Shown: positions 26,087 to 35,575, counted from the stretch's first letter. The stretch: 64,000 bases of DNA from Aquimarina rhabdastrellae (GCA_947387485.1 CANDNT010000016.1:18318-82317); one strand, 5' to 3'. The notes: generated by a model from the letters alone, not told the origin. Made by a program: numbers and translations.

Positions 26087-26812
26087 TTACATTTTAAGAT
26101 AAAAGTCCTGCGTTAATGCTGTGTATTCTGGAGTATATTGATGTCTATCAATTTCTATAATTAATACTTCCTTTTTGATCTCGGTTTCATTAAAACTAAA
26201 CTCGATAAGACTTCTCTTTTCTTCTGTTTGAGGTGTTCCTTTTACTCTTGTAATTCTATTAGGATATAAACCTACTTGTTTTCCTATAGCAATTAAATGC
26301 TCTTCTTCTGTTTTAGGGATGATTACAGCAAACTTTCCTTCTTCAGAAAGCAATTGCCCTACTCCATACATCAAATGTTCAAAAGGTAACGCATCAGAAA
26401 ATCTAGCCTTTTGCCTAGACTCAGGCATTTGCTCTTCACTTACCTGAGCTGGTTGAAAAAAGGGTGGATTACTAATAATTAAATCGTATTGATCATCAAT
26501 CTCTTGAAAAAACTCTTGAAAAGAAGCATGATAACAAAATAATCGATCTCCCCAAGGAGATGCTTCAAAGTTTTCTACAGCCTGTTCATAAGCATCTGTA
26601 TCAATCTCTAAAGCATCGATAACTTCTGCAGCACTTCTTTGAGCCATCATTAATGCAATAACTCCTGTTCCAGCTCCTACGTCCAATATAGAGAATGTTT
26701 GTTCTGGAATAGTTATCCAACTACCCAATAAAACACTATCTGTTCCTATTTTCATAGCACATCTATCTTGTGCTACTTCAAATTGCTTAAATTTAAACGG
26801 CTTATTAGACAT
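26087..26812 (-). CDS. trmN6: tRNA1(Val) (adenine37-N6)-methyltransferase (YfiC/TrmN6 family)
   Basis: A 241-residue Rossmann methyltransferase. The SAM motif is ILDVGAGTGVIALMMAQR (about 43-60). The catalytic IISNPPFF, the N-P-P-F/Y type used for exocyclic adenine N6 methylation, follows at about 115-122. The N-terminal FKFKQFEVAQDRCAMKIGTDSVLLGSW is typical of the YfiC family. It is the third gene of an operon with rpsP and rimM (10-bp gap), taking the place that trmD has in enterobacteria and keeping the theme of ribosome/tRNA maturation. Confidence 0.85.
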   Translation of the reverse strand: MSNKPFKFKQFEVAQDRCAMKIGTDSVLLGSWITIPEQTFSILDVGAGTGVIALMMAQRSAAEVIDALEIDTDAYEQAVENFEASPWGDRLFCYHASFQEFFQEIDDQYDLIISNPPFFQPAQVSEEQMPESRQKARFSDALPFEHLMYGVGQLLSEEGKFAVIIPKTEEEHLIAIGKQVGLYPNRITRVKGTPQTEEKRSLIEFSFNETEIKKEVLIIEIDRHQYTPEYTALTQDFYLKM

Positions 26813-26822
26813 TCTTTTAATA

Positions 26823-27350
26823 TTATTCTAGATATAATTCTATTAACCCTTCTGGAGCTTCAACTATAAATTGTTGTTCTTCTCTTTTAAGTTCAAGAAT
26901 AATATCATCGTTCATCGGAATTAAAATTTCGACTCCTTCTCTATCAATCTCAAATAGTGTTTGCGAAGAACTATCATTAATTGCTTTAATAACTCCTACT
27001 TCTCCAAACTTAATATCGATTACTTTAAAACCGATAACTTCGTGATAATAAAATTTATTTCCTTCTAACTTAGGTAATAATGTAAGTGGTAAATATAGTT
27101 CACTTTTCATGATATCATCTGCATCCTCTTCTGTATCGATGTCTTCAAATTTGACACGCAATAGATCACTTTTATGCAGAGAACATCTCTCTATAAAAAA
27201 AGGAACCAGTTGTTTGTTCAATTGAACAAAAACTGATTCCAAATTTTGATAACTTTGAGGTTCATCGGTATCCAATTTAATCAATACCTCACCTTTGAAA
27301 CTAAATTTACTTACGATTTTGCCTAGATAGAAACAATCTTTCTTTTGCAT
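26823..27350 (-). CDS. rimM: 16S rRNA processing protein RimM
   Basis: A 175-residue protein with the two-domain RimM layout. The N-terminal barrel starts CFYLGKIVSKFSFKGEVLIKLDTDEP, and the C-terminal PRC barrel begins near FYYHEVIGFKVID and contains VGVIKAINDSSSQTLFEI and ILIPMNDDII. RimM helps 30S head maturation with S19. It lies 21 bp after rpsP and 10 bp before trmN6 on the same strand, as part of a ribosome-biogenesis operon. Confidence 0.92.
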   Translation of the reverse strand: MQKKDCFYLGKIVSKFSFKGEVLIKLDTDEPQSYQNLESVFVQLNKQLVPFFIERCSLHKSDLLRVKFEDIDTEEDADDIMKSELYLPLTLLPKLEGNKFYYHEVIGFKVIDIKFGEVGVIKAINDSSSQTLFEIDREGVEILIPMNDDIILELKREEQQFIVEAPEGLIELYLE

Positions 27351-27371
27351 ATCGCAGTATTTTAAAATTAA

Positions 27372-27893
27372 TTAAGCTTCTGCCTCGTCAGTTGTTTCTT
27401 CTGTAGCTGCTTCTCCAGCTGCCTCAGCTTCAGCTGCTGCTTTAGCGTCTGCCGCTGCTGCTGCACGCTTTTCGTTAACTTCTTTTTCAGCGGCTAACGT
27501 AGCTGCTTTTTGATCTGCTTTAGCTTGAGCTAAACCATCTTTCTTAGCAGTAATCTTTCCTTCTTTTTCTTCTAACCAAGCTTGGAATTTTGCTTCCGCT
27601 TGCTCTTCAGTTAAAGCTCCTTTTCTTACTCCACCAGCTAAGTGGTTTTTAAGCATAACACCTTTGTAAGATAAAATGTTTCTAGCAGTGTCAGTAGGTT
27701 GCGCTCCATTTTGTAACCACTTCACAGATGCATCAACGTTTAAGTCGATTGTCGCTGGATTAGTGTTTGGATTGTACGTTCCTAACTTTTCAAGAAATTT
27801 ACCATCTCTTTTTGCTCTAGCATCAGCTGCTACTACCCAGTAAAAAGGCTTTCCTTTTTTACCGTGTCTCTGTAATCTAATTTTAACAGGCAT
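27372..27893 (-). CDS. rpsP: 30S ribosomal protein S16 with long C-terminal extension
   Basis: A 173-residue protein. Residues 1-80 are standard S16 (MPVKIRLQRHGKKGKPFYWVV, then RAKRDGKFLEKLGTYNP). The remaining ~90 residues form a charged, helical Lys/Ala/Glu tail ending in an Ala/Glu/Thr-rich stretch (residues about 130-173), a known feature of Bacteroidota S16 that doubles the length compared with the ~82-residue E. coli protein. It is first in the rpsP-rimM-trmN6 operon, with a strong consensus promoter. Confidence 0.95.
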   Translation of the reverse strand: MPVKIRLQRHGKKGKPFYWVVAADARAKRDGKFLEKLGTYNPNTNPATIDLNVDASVKWLQNGAQPTDTARNILSYKGVMLKNHLAGGVRKGALTEEQAEAKFQAWLEEKEGKITAKKDGLAQAKADQKAATLAAEKEVNEKRAAAAADAKAAAEAEAAGEAATEETTDEAEA

Positions 27894-27908
27894 AAAAATT
27901 AATGTTTA

Positions 27909-27923
27909 AGGGTTCGCGACCCT
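27909..27923 (-). promoter_or_regulatory. Small GC hairpin in the rpsP leader
   Basis: AGGGT-TCGCG-ACCCT lies in the ~45-nt leader of rpsP, between the promoter and the ATG, and is unusually GC-rich for this genome. It may be a translational control element or just a 5' stabilising structure. Confidence 0.35.
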
Positions 27924-27941
27924 AGATTATAATTAAGGGTG

Positions 27942-27970
27942 CAAAGATACGCTATTTTTCTATATATCAA
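27942..27970 (-). promoter_or_regulatory. Promoter of the rpsP operon
   Basis: On the minus strand TATCTTTG (plus 27942-27949) matches TANNTTTG exactly; CTTG (plus 27968-27971) lies 18 bp upstream. The remainder of the 323-bp spacer up to 28216 is A/T-rich with no further gene that I can support. Confidence 0.7.
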
Positions 27971-28216
27971 GGATAATCACTATCTATTTTTAAAACATCT
28001 TAAACCTTGGTTTTTTACATGTTTTAAAACCTCACATCACACTACTAAAAATCATCAAAAAACATCAAAAAAACGTATTTCAACCTGCCAAAAACGCCTT
28101 TCATCGATGTTTTTTTTACATTTTTACCGTAAAAAATTTGTGGTTACTATAGTTTTTTTTACTTTTACTTCCGTTTTCATAACCCCCTGAATTTAAGAAC
28201 AAAACCCCAAATCTTA

Positions 28217-29035
28217 ATGTTATCAATTAACCGACTATTTTTTGTATTTCTCTTAATGCTCACATTTACCTCATGTGTGACAGATACAGAAATTAACACT
28301 CCGGCACTGCAAGCAGCAAAAAATGATGCTTTATTTAAAACAGACTTACATAAAGCAATACTTAATACTGATGGATCTTTAACAATTACAGGATCCTCTC
28401 TTTCTGAAGCTATTAATATCACTATTGAATCTAATGCATCAGGAAGTTATAACCTAGGTTCATCTGTAACCAACATTGCTACTTTTTTAGATAATTCACA
28501 AAACTTCTATACTACAGGTACTAATGGTGAAGGAGTTATTGAAGTAACAGATATTAGTGATAATACTATTTCTGGAAACTTTAGATTTCGTGCTTTAAAA
28601 AATGGTAGTGAAGATCCTATAAACTTTCAAAAAGGATGGTTTTATAGACTACCAATAGAAAATGCTTCTGAGCCTGATAATAATAGACCTTGCGAACTAA
28701 GTTCTATTACAGCAATGATTGATTCTCACAGTTTAACTACAGATACCAATATTGCTCAAAATTTAGGTAACTTTTTATTAGTTAAAGGTACTACACCCGA
28801 AGAAGAGATTACAATTTTTTTCCCTATCAACATAGAAACTGGAGATTATCCACTTTCTACTAGCGGGAACTATAGTGCAACTTATGAAGTTAATAATGAT
28901 AGAGCCTCTGCTGTATCTGGAACTTTAAGTATCACTTATCACGATAAAGAGAATCGATGTATTACAGGCGATTTTAATTACGTTACAACAACTAGTGTTA
29001 ATGTTAAAAATGGACACTTTGAAATAGGATATTAG
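28217..29035 (+). CDS. Lipoprotein of unknown function with apparent internal duplication
   Basis: A 272-residue protein with a lipoprotein signal (LLMLTFTSC, Cys20). The mature part appears to contain two similar ~110-residue halves. Each has an ITITG/LVKG strand, an I-x-I-E-x-x-x-x-G-x-Y-x-L hairpin, a G-x-L/I-x-I-T-x-x-D element and a final I-x-G-x-F segment ending in a G-[WH]-F strand. This resembles the small DUF6252-type beta-barrel lipoproteins of Bacteroidota, but I am not certain of the family. It is monocistronic, followed by a terminator. Confidence 0.55.
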   Translation: MLSINRLFFVFLLMLTFTSCVTDTEINTPALQAAKNDALFKTDLHKAILNTDGSLTITGSSLSEAINITIESNASGSYNLGSSVTNIATFLDNSQNFYTTGTNGEGVIEVTDISDNTISGNFRFRALKNGSEDPINFQKGWFYRLPIENASEPDNNRPCELSSITAMIDSHSLTTDTNIAQNLGNFLLVKGTTPEEEITIFFPINIETGDYPLSTSGNYSATYEVNNDRASAVSGTLSITYHDKENRCITGDFNYVTTTSVNVKNGHFEIGY

Positions 29036-29068
29036 TCACTTTTCCCCAATATTTTCTATACCCCATAA

Positions 29069-29100
29069 GGCACTCATATATTTTATAATGAGTGCTTTAT
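29069..29100 (+). terminator. Terminator after the lipoprotein gene
   Basis: Stem GCACTCAT (29070-29077) / ATGAGTGC (29088-29095), 10-nt loop, followed by a T-rich tail. Confidence 0.75.
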
Positions 29101-29134
29101 TTTTTATCACCATTATTCACCTTAATCTTTTCTC

Positions 29135-29164
29135 TTGATAGCTCTGTTATTCTTCATATCTTTA
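29135..29164 (+). promoter_or_regulatory. Candidate dnaE promoter
   Basis: TTG at 29135-29137 and TATCTTTA at 29157-29164, spacer 19 bp; one mismatch to TANNTTTG. The ATG is 51 bp downstream. Confidence 0.5.
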
Positions 29165-29215
29165 GAGGCTATTTAGAGCTAAAGGAAAAATTACACTGCT
29201 AAAGTATCGAGAACT

Positions 29216-32200
29216 ATGTATTTAATATTTGATACCGAAACTACGGGATTACCGCGAGATTTCAACGCTCCCATTACGGATACAGACAACTGGCCAAGAT
29301 GTATACAAATTGCTTGGCAATTACACGATGAAATGGGTAACTGTATTGAGCATCAAGATTATCTCGTTCAACCCGATGGCTTTAATATTCCTTATGATGC
29401 AGAAAAAATTCACGGTATTTCTACTGAACTTGCCGCACAAGACGGAATTACGCTCGAAAGCACTTTAGAAAAGTTTAATATTGCACTTTCTAAAGCTAAA
29501 TTTATAGTAGGTCAAAATGTTGGTTTTGACGTAAAAGTTATGGGTTGTGAGTTTCATCGTTTAGGTGTTTCTAACGATTTACAAGAACTTCCAGTACTTG
29601 ACACCTGTACAGAAATTACTGCTCAATTATGTCAAATTCCTGGAGGACGTGGAGGAAAATTTAAATTACCAACACTTACTGAGTTACATCAGCATTTATT
29701 TGGTACTGGATTTGGCGAAGCCCATAATGCAACTGCCGATGTTGAAGCAACTACACGTTGTTTTTTAGAATTAGTTCGTAAACAACAATATACCATAGAG
29801 CAACTTGATGTTGCTCCAGATTATTTTGAGCGCTTTAATGAAGCTAATCCTATGCCTATTCAGGTTATTGGATTAAAACATATTAACCTCAAACAAGCTT
29901 CTGATGAGATTAGAAAACGTCTTTCTAAAGATGAAGGCGAAACCACTACCATCTCTGAAGAAGTTCTTGAACAACTTAAAACAGCAGAGTTTGCTCATTT
30001 ACACAATCATTCACAGTTCTCAGTATTACAATCTACGATAAGCATAAAAGACCTTGTTAAAGCTGCCATAAAGCACAACATGCCTGCTGTAGCACTAACC
30101 GATCACGCTAACATGATGGGAGCATTCCATTTTGTTAACGAAATATCTGGACATAATAAAGGTGTAAAAAGTAGAAACGAAGAACTCCTTGATCGATATA
30201 ATCGAACTCAAGAAGGCACATTACAAGAAGGTGAAGAGCCTATAGAAGCATATCCTTCTTTAGAAAAAGAAATTAAGCCTATTATTGGTTGTGAATTCTT
30301 TGTTTGTGATGATCATAAAGATAAATCCAGAAAAAATAATGGTTATCAGGTTGTTCTAATTGCCAAAAACAAAAACGGATATCACAACTTAGCAAAAATG
30401 TCATCTATTGGTTTTGTTAATGGTTTCTATTATGTACCTCGTATTGATAAAGAGGTAATCAAACAATATAAAGAAGATATTCTTGTACTTACAGGAAATT
30501 TATATGGTGAAGTACCTAGTAAAGTATTAAATATTGGTGAAAAACAAGCCGAAGAAGCTTTACTGTGGTGGAAAGAAGAATTTGGCGATGACTTGTATAT
30601 CGAACTTATGCGTCATGGTCAAGAAGATGAAGATCGCGTTAATCAAGTTTTAATCAGTTTTGCTCAAAAACACAATGTAAAACTTATTGCCTCTAATAAT
30701 ACTTATTATTGTGATCAAAAAGATGCCAATGCGCACGACATTCTTTTATGTGTAAAGGATGGAGAAAAACAAGCTACGCCTATTGGTCGTGGTCGTGGTT
30801 ATCGTTTTGGACTTCCTAATCAAGAATATTATTTTAAGTCTGGAGACGAAATGAAGGAGATTTTCAAAAATCTTCCTGAAGCTATCATAAATATTCAAGA
30901 AATTATAGATAAGATAGAACCTTTTATCTTAGCTAGAGATGTATTACTTCCCGCATTCGATATTCCAGAAGAATTCCAAGATGAACGAGATAAAGATGAT
31001 GGTGGTAAACGAGGAGAGAATAACTTCTTAAGACACCTAACTTATGAGGGAGCAAAAATTCGTTATGACGAAATTACCCCTGAAATTGATGAGCGTCTTG
31101 ATTTCGAACTTAAAGTAATCGAAAAAACAGGATATCCAGGATACTTCCTTATTGTAGAGGATTTTATAAGAGCTGCTAGAGATATGGGAGTTTCTGTAGG
31201 TCCTGGTCGTGGTTCTGCAGCAGGGTCTGCCGTTGCATATTGCTTGTGGATTACCAACCTTGATCCTATTAAATACGATTTACTTTTTGAGCGTTTTCTT
31301 AATCCTGATCGTGTAAGTATGCCCGATATTGATATCGACTTTGATGATGAAGGTCGTGGTCGTGTAATGGATTATGTAATCGATAAATATGGTGCAAATC
31401 AGGTAGCTCAAATTATTACCTATGGTACTATGGCTGCAAAATCTTCTATTAGAGATACAGCCCGTGTACTGGATTTACCATTAGGTGATGCCGATAGAAT
31501 CGCTAAGCTGATTCCTAATATGTCTAAGCTTGGAAAGATTTTTGGTGTTGATGAAGCTACGCTTAGAAAAAAGTTTAGAAGTGAAGAAATCGAAAAGATT
31601 AATGAACTTTTAGCTATAGCAGAAGGTACTGATCTCGAAGCTGAAACACTAAACCAAGCTCGAATTCTTGAAGGATCTGTACGTAACACTGGAATTCATG
31701 CCTGTGGAGTTATTATTACTCCAGATGATATCACCAAGTTCGTTCCTGTTGCCTTAGCCAAGGATTCTGATATGTACTGTACACAATTTGATAACTCTGT
31801 TGTGGAAAGTGCTGGATTACTAAAAATGGATTTCTTGGGGTTAAAAACATTAACCTTAATTAAGGACACCGTTAAAATCGTTAAAGCTGTTCATGGAGTT
31901 GAATTAGATCCAGAAAATTTCCCACTTGATGATGTTAAGACATACGAACTTTTCCAACGTGGTGAAACGGTAGGAGTTTTCCAATATGAATCTCCTGGGA
32001 TGCAGAAATACATGAAGGAATTAAAGCCTACTGTGTTTGCCGATCTTATTGCAATGAACGCATTATATCGTCCTGGGCCACTAGAATATATACCTAGTTT
32101 TATTGATCGTAAACACGGAAACGAAGAAATCATATACGATCTTGAAGCCTGTGAAGAATACTTACAAGAAACTTATGGTATTACGGTATATCAAGAGCAA

Positions 32201-33643
32201 GTAATGCTTTTATCTCAAAAGTTAGCCGATTTTACAAAAGGTGAGGCCGATGTACTTCGTAAAGCAATGGGTAAAAAGCAAAAGGCCGTACTTGATAAAA
32301 TGAAGCCTAAGTTTATTTCTCAAGCTTCTGCCAAAGGACATGCCGAAGATCGTCTTGAAAAAATATGGAAAGACTGGGAAGCATTTGCAGCCTATGCCTT
32401 CAATAAATCACACTCTACTTGTTATGCTTGGGTAGCCTATCAAACAGCTTATTTAAAAGCGCATTATCCAGCAGAATACATGGCTTCGGTATTATCAAAC
32501 AACATGAATGATATCAAGCAAATTACATTCTTTATGGAAGAATGTAAACGTATGAAGCTTGAAGTATTAGGTCCTGATGTTAATGAATCTTTCCGTAAAT
32601 TCTCTGTAAACAAAGATGGGGCGATTCGTTTTGGTATGGGAGCTATTAAAGGTGTAGGTACAGGTGCCGTAGCGACTATTGTTGAAAACAGAAAAGATGG
32701 TCATTATAAATCCATCTTTGATTTAGCAAAGCGTATCGATTTAAGAGCTGCCAATAAAAAAGCCTTTGAAAGTTTAGCCTTGGCTGGTGGATTTGATTCT
32801 TTTAGTGATACACATCGTGGACAATATTTTCACTCAGATAACGATAGCGTAACTTTTCTTGAAAAAGCAGTAAAATACGGAGCCAAATTTCAAGAAAACG
32901 AAAACTCTTCTCAAGTAAGTCTATTTGGAGAAAGTAGCGATGTTCAAATCCCTGAACCTATAATTCCTCCTTGCGAAGAATGGGGTACTATGGAAAAATT
33001 AGCTCGTGAAAAAGAAGTTGTAGGAATCTATTTATCTGGACATCCTCTTGATGATTTTAAATATGAATTAAAGTATTTCTGTAATGCTACTTTGGCTCAT
33101 TTTGCAGACATGCATAACAATGTAAATCGCGAACTCGCTTTTGGTGGTGTGATTTCTAATGTAGAGCATCGTACCTCAAAAAATGGTAAAGGATGGGCTA
33201 CTTTTATTATAGAAGATTACAATACCGCTCATGAATTTAGAATTTTTGGTGAAGAATATTTAAAACATCGTCCGTTCTTAGTAAACAACACTTTTGTTTA
33301 TGCAAAAGCATACATTAAAGAAGGTTGGACCAATAAAGATACTGGTAAAAAAGGTGATCCTAGAATACAGTTTAACAGTTTCCAGTTACTTCATGATGTT
33401 TTAGAAACTTATGCAAAAAAACTAACCATACAATTAGATATTAACGAGTTAAACGATCCTAGAATTGAGTTTTTAAAACAAACATTATCTACGCACGACG
33501 GAAGTCATATTCTCAATTTTGTAGTATATGAAATGAAAGAAAAACTTAAGTTACATATGCCTAGTAGAACACAAAAAATCGGTATCTCGGCAGATTTACT
33601 AAAAGCATTAGAAGAAGAATCTATCTATTATAAACTTAATTAA
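29216..33643 (+). CDS. dnaE: DNA polymerase III alpha subunit with fused N-terminal DnaQ-like exonuclease
   Basis: A 1475-residue replicative polymerase. Residues 1-190 are a DEDDh 3'-5' exonuclease (IFDTETTGL with Asp6/Glu8, NVGFD, and HNATADVEATTRCF). A PHP domain follows at about 258-560 (HLHNHSQFS, His261/263/265). The family-C polymerase core carries PDIDIDFDDEGR (Asp704/706/708), then a helix-hairpin-helix region and an OB fold (GGVISNVEHRTSKNGKGWATF), as in DnaE1. E. coli DnaE is 1160 residues and binds a separate epsilon subunit; here proofreading is built in at the N-terminus, a layout known in Bacteroidota and different from Gram-positive PolC, where the exonuclease is inserted. Confidence 0.95.
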   Translation: MYLIFDTETTGLPRDFNAPITDTDNWPRCIQIAWQLHDEMGNCIEHQDYLVQPDGFNIPYDAEKIHGISTELAAQDGITLESTLEKFNIALSKAKFIVGQNVGFDVKVMGCEFHRLGVSNDLQELPVLDTCTEITAQLCQIPGGRGGKFKLPTLTELHQHLFGTGFGEAHNATADVEATTRCFLELVRKQQYTIEQLDVAPDYFERFNEANPMPIQVIGLKHINLKQASDEIRKRLSKDEGETTTISEEVLEQLKTAEFAHLHNHSQFSVLQSTISIKDLVKAAIKHNMPAVALTDHANMMGAFHFVNEISGHNKGVKSRNEELLDRYNRTQEGTLQEGEEPIEAYPSLEKEIKPIIGCEFFVCDDHKDKSRKNNGYQVVLIAKNKNGYHNLAKMSSIGFVNGFYYVPRIDKEVIKQYKEDILVLTGNLYGEVPSKVLNIGEKQAEEALLWWKEEFGDDLYIELMRHGQEDEDRVNQVLISFAQKHNVKLIASNNTYYCDQKDANAHDILLCVKDGEKQATPIGRGRGYRFGLPNQEYYFKSGDEMKEIFKNLPEAIINIQEIIDKIEPFILARDVLLPAFDIPEEFQDERDKDDGGKRGENNFLRHLTYEGAKIRYDEITPEIDERLDFELKVIEKTGYPGYFLIVEDFIRAARDMGVSVGPGRGSAAGSAVAYCLWITNLDPIKYDLLFERFLNPDRVSMPDIDIDFDDEGRGRVMDYVIDKYGANQVAQIITYGTMAAKSSIRDTARVLDLPLGDADRIAKLIPNMSKLGKIFGVDEATLRKKFRSEEIEKINELLAIAEGTDLEAETLNQARILEGSVRNTGIHACGVIITPDDITKFVPVALAKDSDMYCTQFDNSVVESAGLLKMDFLGLKTLTLIKDTVKIVKAVHGVELDPENFPLDDVKTYELFQRGETVGVFQYESPGMQKYMKELKPTVFADLIAMNALYRPGPLEYIPSFIDRKHGNEEIIYDLEACEEYLQETYGITVYQEQVMLLSQKLADFTKGEADVLRKAMGKKQKAVLDKMKPKFISQASAKGHAEDRLEKIWKDWEAFAAYAFNKSHSTCYAWVAYQTAYLKAHYPAEYMASVLSNNMNDIKQITFFMEECKRMKLEVLGPDVNESFRKFSVNKDGAIRFGMGAIKGVGTGAVATIVENRKDGHYKSIFDLAKRIDLRAANKKAFESLALAGGFDSFSDTHRGQYFHSDNDSVTFLEKAVKYGAKFQENENSSQVSLFGESSDVQIPEPIIPPCEEWGTMEKLAREKEVVGIYLSGHPLDDFKYELKYFCNATLAHFADMHNNVNRELAFGGVISNVEHRTSKNGKGWATFIIEDYNTAHEFRIFGEEYLKHRPFLVNNTFVYAKAYIKEGWTNKDTGKKGDPRIQFNSFQLLHDVLETYAKKLTIQLDINELNDPRIEFLKQTLSTHDGSHILNFVVYEMKEKLKLHMPSRTQKIGISADLLKALEEESIYYKLN

Positions 33644-33672
33644 TGTATGATTAAGAGGTTGAATATTGGTTA

Positions 33673-34032
33673 TTAATCAAAAAAAGTTAATGCCCAATCT
33701 TCGGCCTCTGCTACATTTGTAAAAAACGCAAAAGAATTATTCCATAAAGATTGTTCTTGCATTGCTCGCTCAATTTCTTTTGCTTCACTAGAAACTACAG
33801 CTATCCCTTTCATATTCTTCATGGTTTTATTCTTATAAATCGAAAGGTCAATTTTATGATTATTTCTACGATCTGTAATCAGGATAAAGTCTCTATCCTT
33901 ATAATAATCATACAGATGTTTCCTTATTTCCATAACCACGTCCATAGATATTCTTGTCCCACTATGCATCATTAAGATCGCATGTGTTTTCTTTAAAGTC
34001 AATTCACAAAACTTTAAATGAAGCGTGGTCAT
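33673..34032 (-). CDS. Small STAS/SpoIIAA-like protein of unknown function
   Basis: A 119-residue soluble protein that alternates strands and helices (HAILMMHSGTRISMDVVMEIRKHL, RDFILITDRRN, MKGIAVVSSEAKEIERAM, SFAFFTNVAEAEDWALTFF). This is the pattern of SpoIIAA/STAS-like proteins often found in Bacteroidota. No phosphorylatable Ser motif is certain. It is convergent with dnaE (29 bp apart) and divergent from trxA. The family assignment is tentative. Confidence 0.5.
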   Translation of the reverse strand: MTTLHLKFCELTLKKTHAILMMHSGTRISMDVVMEIRKHLYDYYKDRDFILITDRRNNHKIDLSIYKNKTMKNMKGIAVVSSEAKEIERAMQEQSLWNNSFAFFTNVAEAEDWALTFFD

Positions 34033-34128
34033 CTAGTTGGCTTAATAAGGTTTAATTGTCAAATATAGGCATTTCTATTTGCATCTATAATACTTATTAA
34101 TCCCTTTATAATCAAAACTAATCGATCT

Positions 34129-34163
34129 TTTGTAAGCTTTAGAAGAAATATTGACTAATTTTG
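34129..34163 (+). promoter_or_regulatory. trxA promoter
   Basis: TTTG at 34129-34132 and TAATTTTG at 34156-34163 (exact TANNTTTG), spacer 23 bp; the ATG is 54 bp downstream. Confidence 0.6.
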
Positions 34164-34217
34164 TACATTATAGAACTTTAAAAACAGAATTCATTAAAAA
34201 TAAAACTTGAATATAAT

Positions 34218-34535
34218 ATGGCACTAGAAATAACAGATGCGACTTTTGAAGAAACAGTACTTAAAAGTGATAAGCCTGTATTAGTAGATTTTTGGGCTGC
34301 ATGGTGTGGTCCTTGTAGAATGGTAGGTCCTATCATTGAGCAAATAAGCGATGAGTATGATGGTAAAGCTATCGTAGGAAAAGTTGATGTTGATGCTAAT
34401 CAAGAATTTGCTGCAAAGTATGGAGTACGTAATATCCCTACTGTTTTAGTTTTCCAAAACGGAGAAGTAGTAGGTCGCCAAGTAGGTGTTGCACCTAAAA
34501 ACGTTTATACTGAAGCTATTGATTCTCTTTTATAA
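34218..34535 (+). CDS. trxA: Thioredoxin
   Basis: A 105-residue thioredoxin of standard length with the active site FWAAWCGPCRM (Cys30/Cys33), the buried Asp24 in VLVDFW, and cis-proline segment VRNIPTVLVF. No signal peptide, so it is the cytoplasmic general disulfide reductant. It is monocistronic between a consensus promoter and a clear terminator. Confidence 0.95.
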   Translation: MALEITDATFEETVLKSDKPVLVDFWAAWCGPCRMVGPIIEQISDEYDGKAIVGKVDVDANQEFAAKYGVRNIPTVLVFQNGEVVGRQVGVAPKNVYTEAIDSLL

Positions 34536-34559
34536 TCAATTTGCATAATTTTATATATT

Positions 34560-34589
34560 AAAGGTTTGGCTATACGTCAAACCTTTTTT
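34560..34589 (+). terminator. trxA terminator
   Basis: A 9-bp stem AAAGGTTTG / CAAACCTTT with a 9-nt loop and T-run. Confidence 0.88.
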
Positions 34590-34618
34590 ATTTTTCAAGT
34601 TCAACTAATCTTTTTATT

Positions 34619-35548
34619 ATGAATTTTCAGAAAGAAATACAACACACAAACGGTTTTACTAATATAGAATTACTAGCTAATCAAGTTGTTGAAGGTTTCA
34701 TTTCTGGAATGCACAAGAGTCCATTTCATGGGTTTTCTGCTGAGTTTGCAGAACATAAGGTATATAATAATGGAGAAAGTACTAAACACATAGATTGGAA
34801 GCTGTATGCCAAAACAGATAAGCTATATACCAAACGCTATGAAGAAGAAACTAATTTGAGATGTCATATCGTTATCGACAATTCTTCTTCTATGCATTAT
34901 CCTATACGCAAAGAGCATCATATAAACTCTTTAAACAAGATTAGTTTTTCTGCGCTAGCCACAGCATGTATCATGAATATCCTTAAAAAACAACGTGATG
35001 CCGTAGGTCTTAGTATTTATAGTGATCATTATGAGTTTTATGCCCCAGAAAAAGGTAGCGAACGTCATCATCAAATGCTATTGCATAAACTTAATGATGT
35101 GATAACAACTCCTTCTTCTCAAAAACAAACAGATACCTATACATTTTTACATCAAATCGCCGAAAATATCCATCGCAGATCGCTTATTTTTGTTTTTACA
35201 GATATGTTTCAAGCTAGTACTCACCAAGAACAATTATTTGAAGCATTGCAACACCTCAAATACAACAAACATCAAGTTGTTTTATTTCATACCTATCAAG
35301 AAGATACAGAAGTAGCTTTTGACTTTGAAAATCAGCCTACACAATTTACAGATATAGAGACTGGAGATTCTATCAATGTATATGCTGATAATATTAAAGA
35401 AAATTATCAAAAAGCAGTAAAACAATATTTTTATGATTTAAAAATGAAATGCTCTCAATATAAAATAAAATACGTTCCTTCCGATATCACTCAGGATTTC
35501 AACACTATACTAACGACTTTTATGATTGAAAGTCAAAAGATGAAATAA
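34619..35548 (+). CDS. DUF58 domain protein
   Basis: A 309-residue protein with the DUF58 signature HIDWKLYAKTDKLYTKRYEEETNL (about residues 57-80), followed by a von Willebrand A-like fold: HIVIDNSSSM is the DxSxS metal-site equivalent, and RRSLIFVFTDMFQ is the strand before the second metal loop. DUF58 proteins usually sit beside MoxR-type AAA ATPases and BatA-like membrane VWA proteins; here neither is adjacent, so it appears as an orphan. A role in envelope stress is only suggested by relatives. Confidence 0.82.
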   Translation: MNFQKEIQHTNGFTNIELLANQVVEGFISGMHKSPFHGFSAEFAEHKVYNNGESTKHIDWKLYAKTDKLYTKRYEEETNLRCHIVIDNSSSMHYPIRKEHHINSLNKISFSALATACIMNILKKQRDAVGLSIYSDHYEFYAPEKGSERHHQMLLHKLNDVITTPSSQKQTDTYTFLHQIAENIHRRSLIFVFTDMFQASTHQEQLFEALQHLKYNKHQVVLFHTYQEDTEVAFDFENQPTQFTDIETGDSINVYADNIKENYQKAVKQYFYDLKMKCSQYKIKYVPSDITQDFNTILTTFMIESQKMK

Positions 35549-35575
35549 TTTTTATAAAAAAAATCAAAAAAACTC

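Noticed and set aside
27939..28190. An 83-codon plus-strand open frame in the rpsP upstream region
   Set aside because: It is low-complexity A/T- and Lys/Phe-rich, overlaps the rpsP promoter on the other strand, and shows no family motif or supporting promoter.
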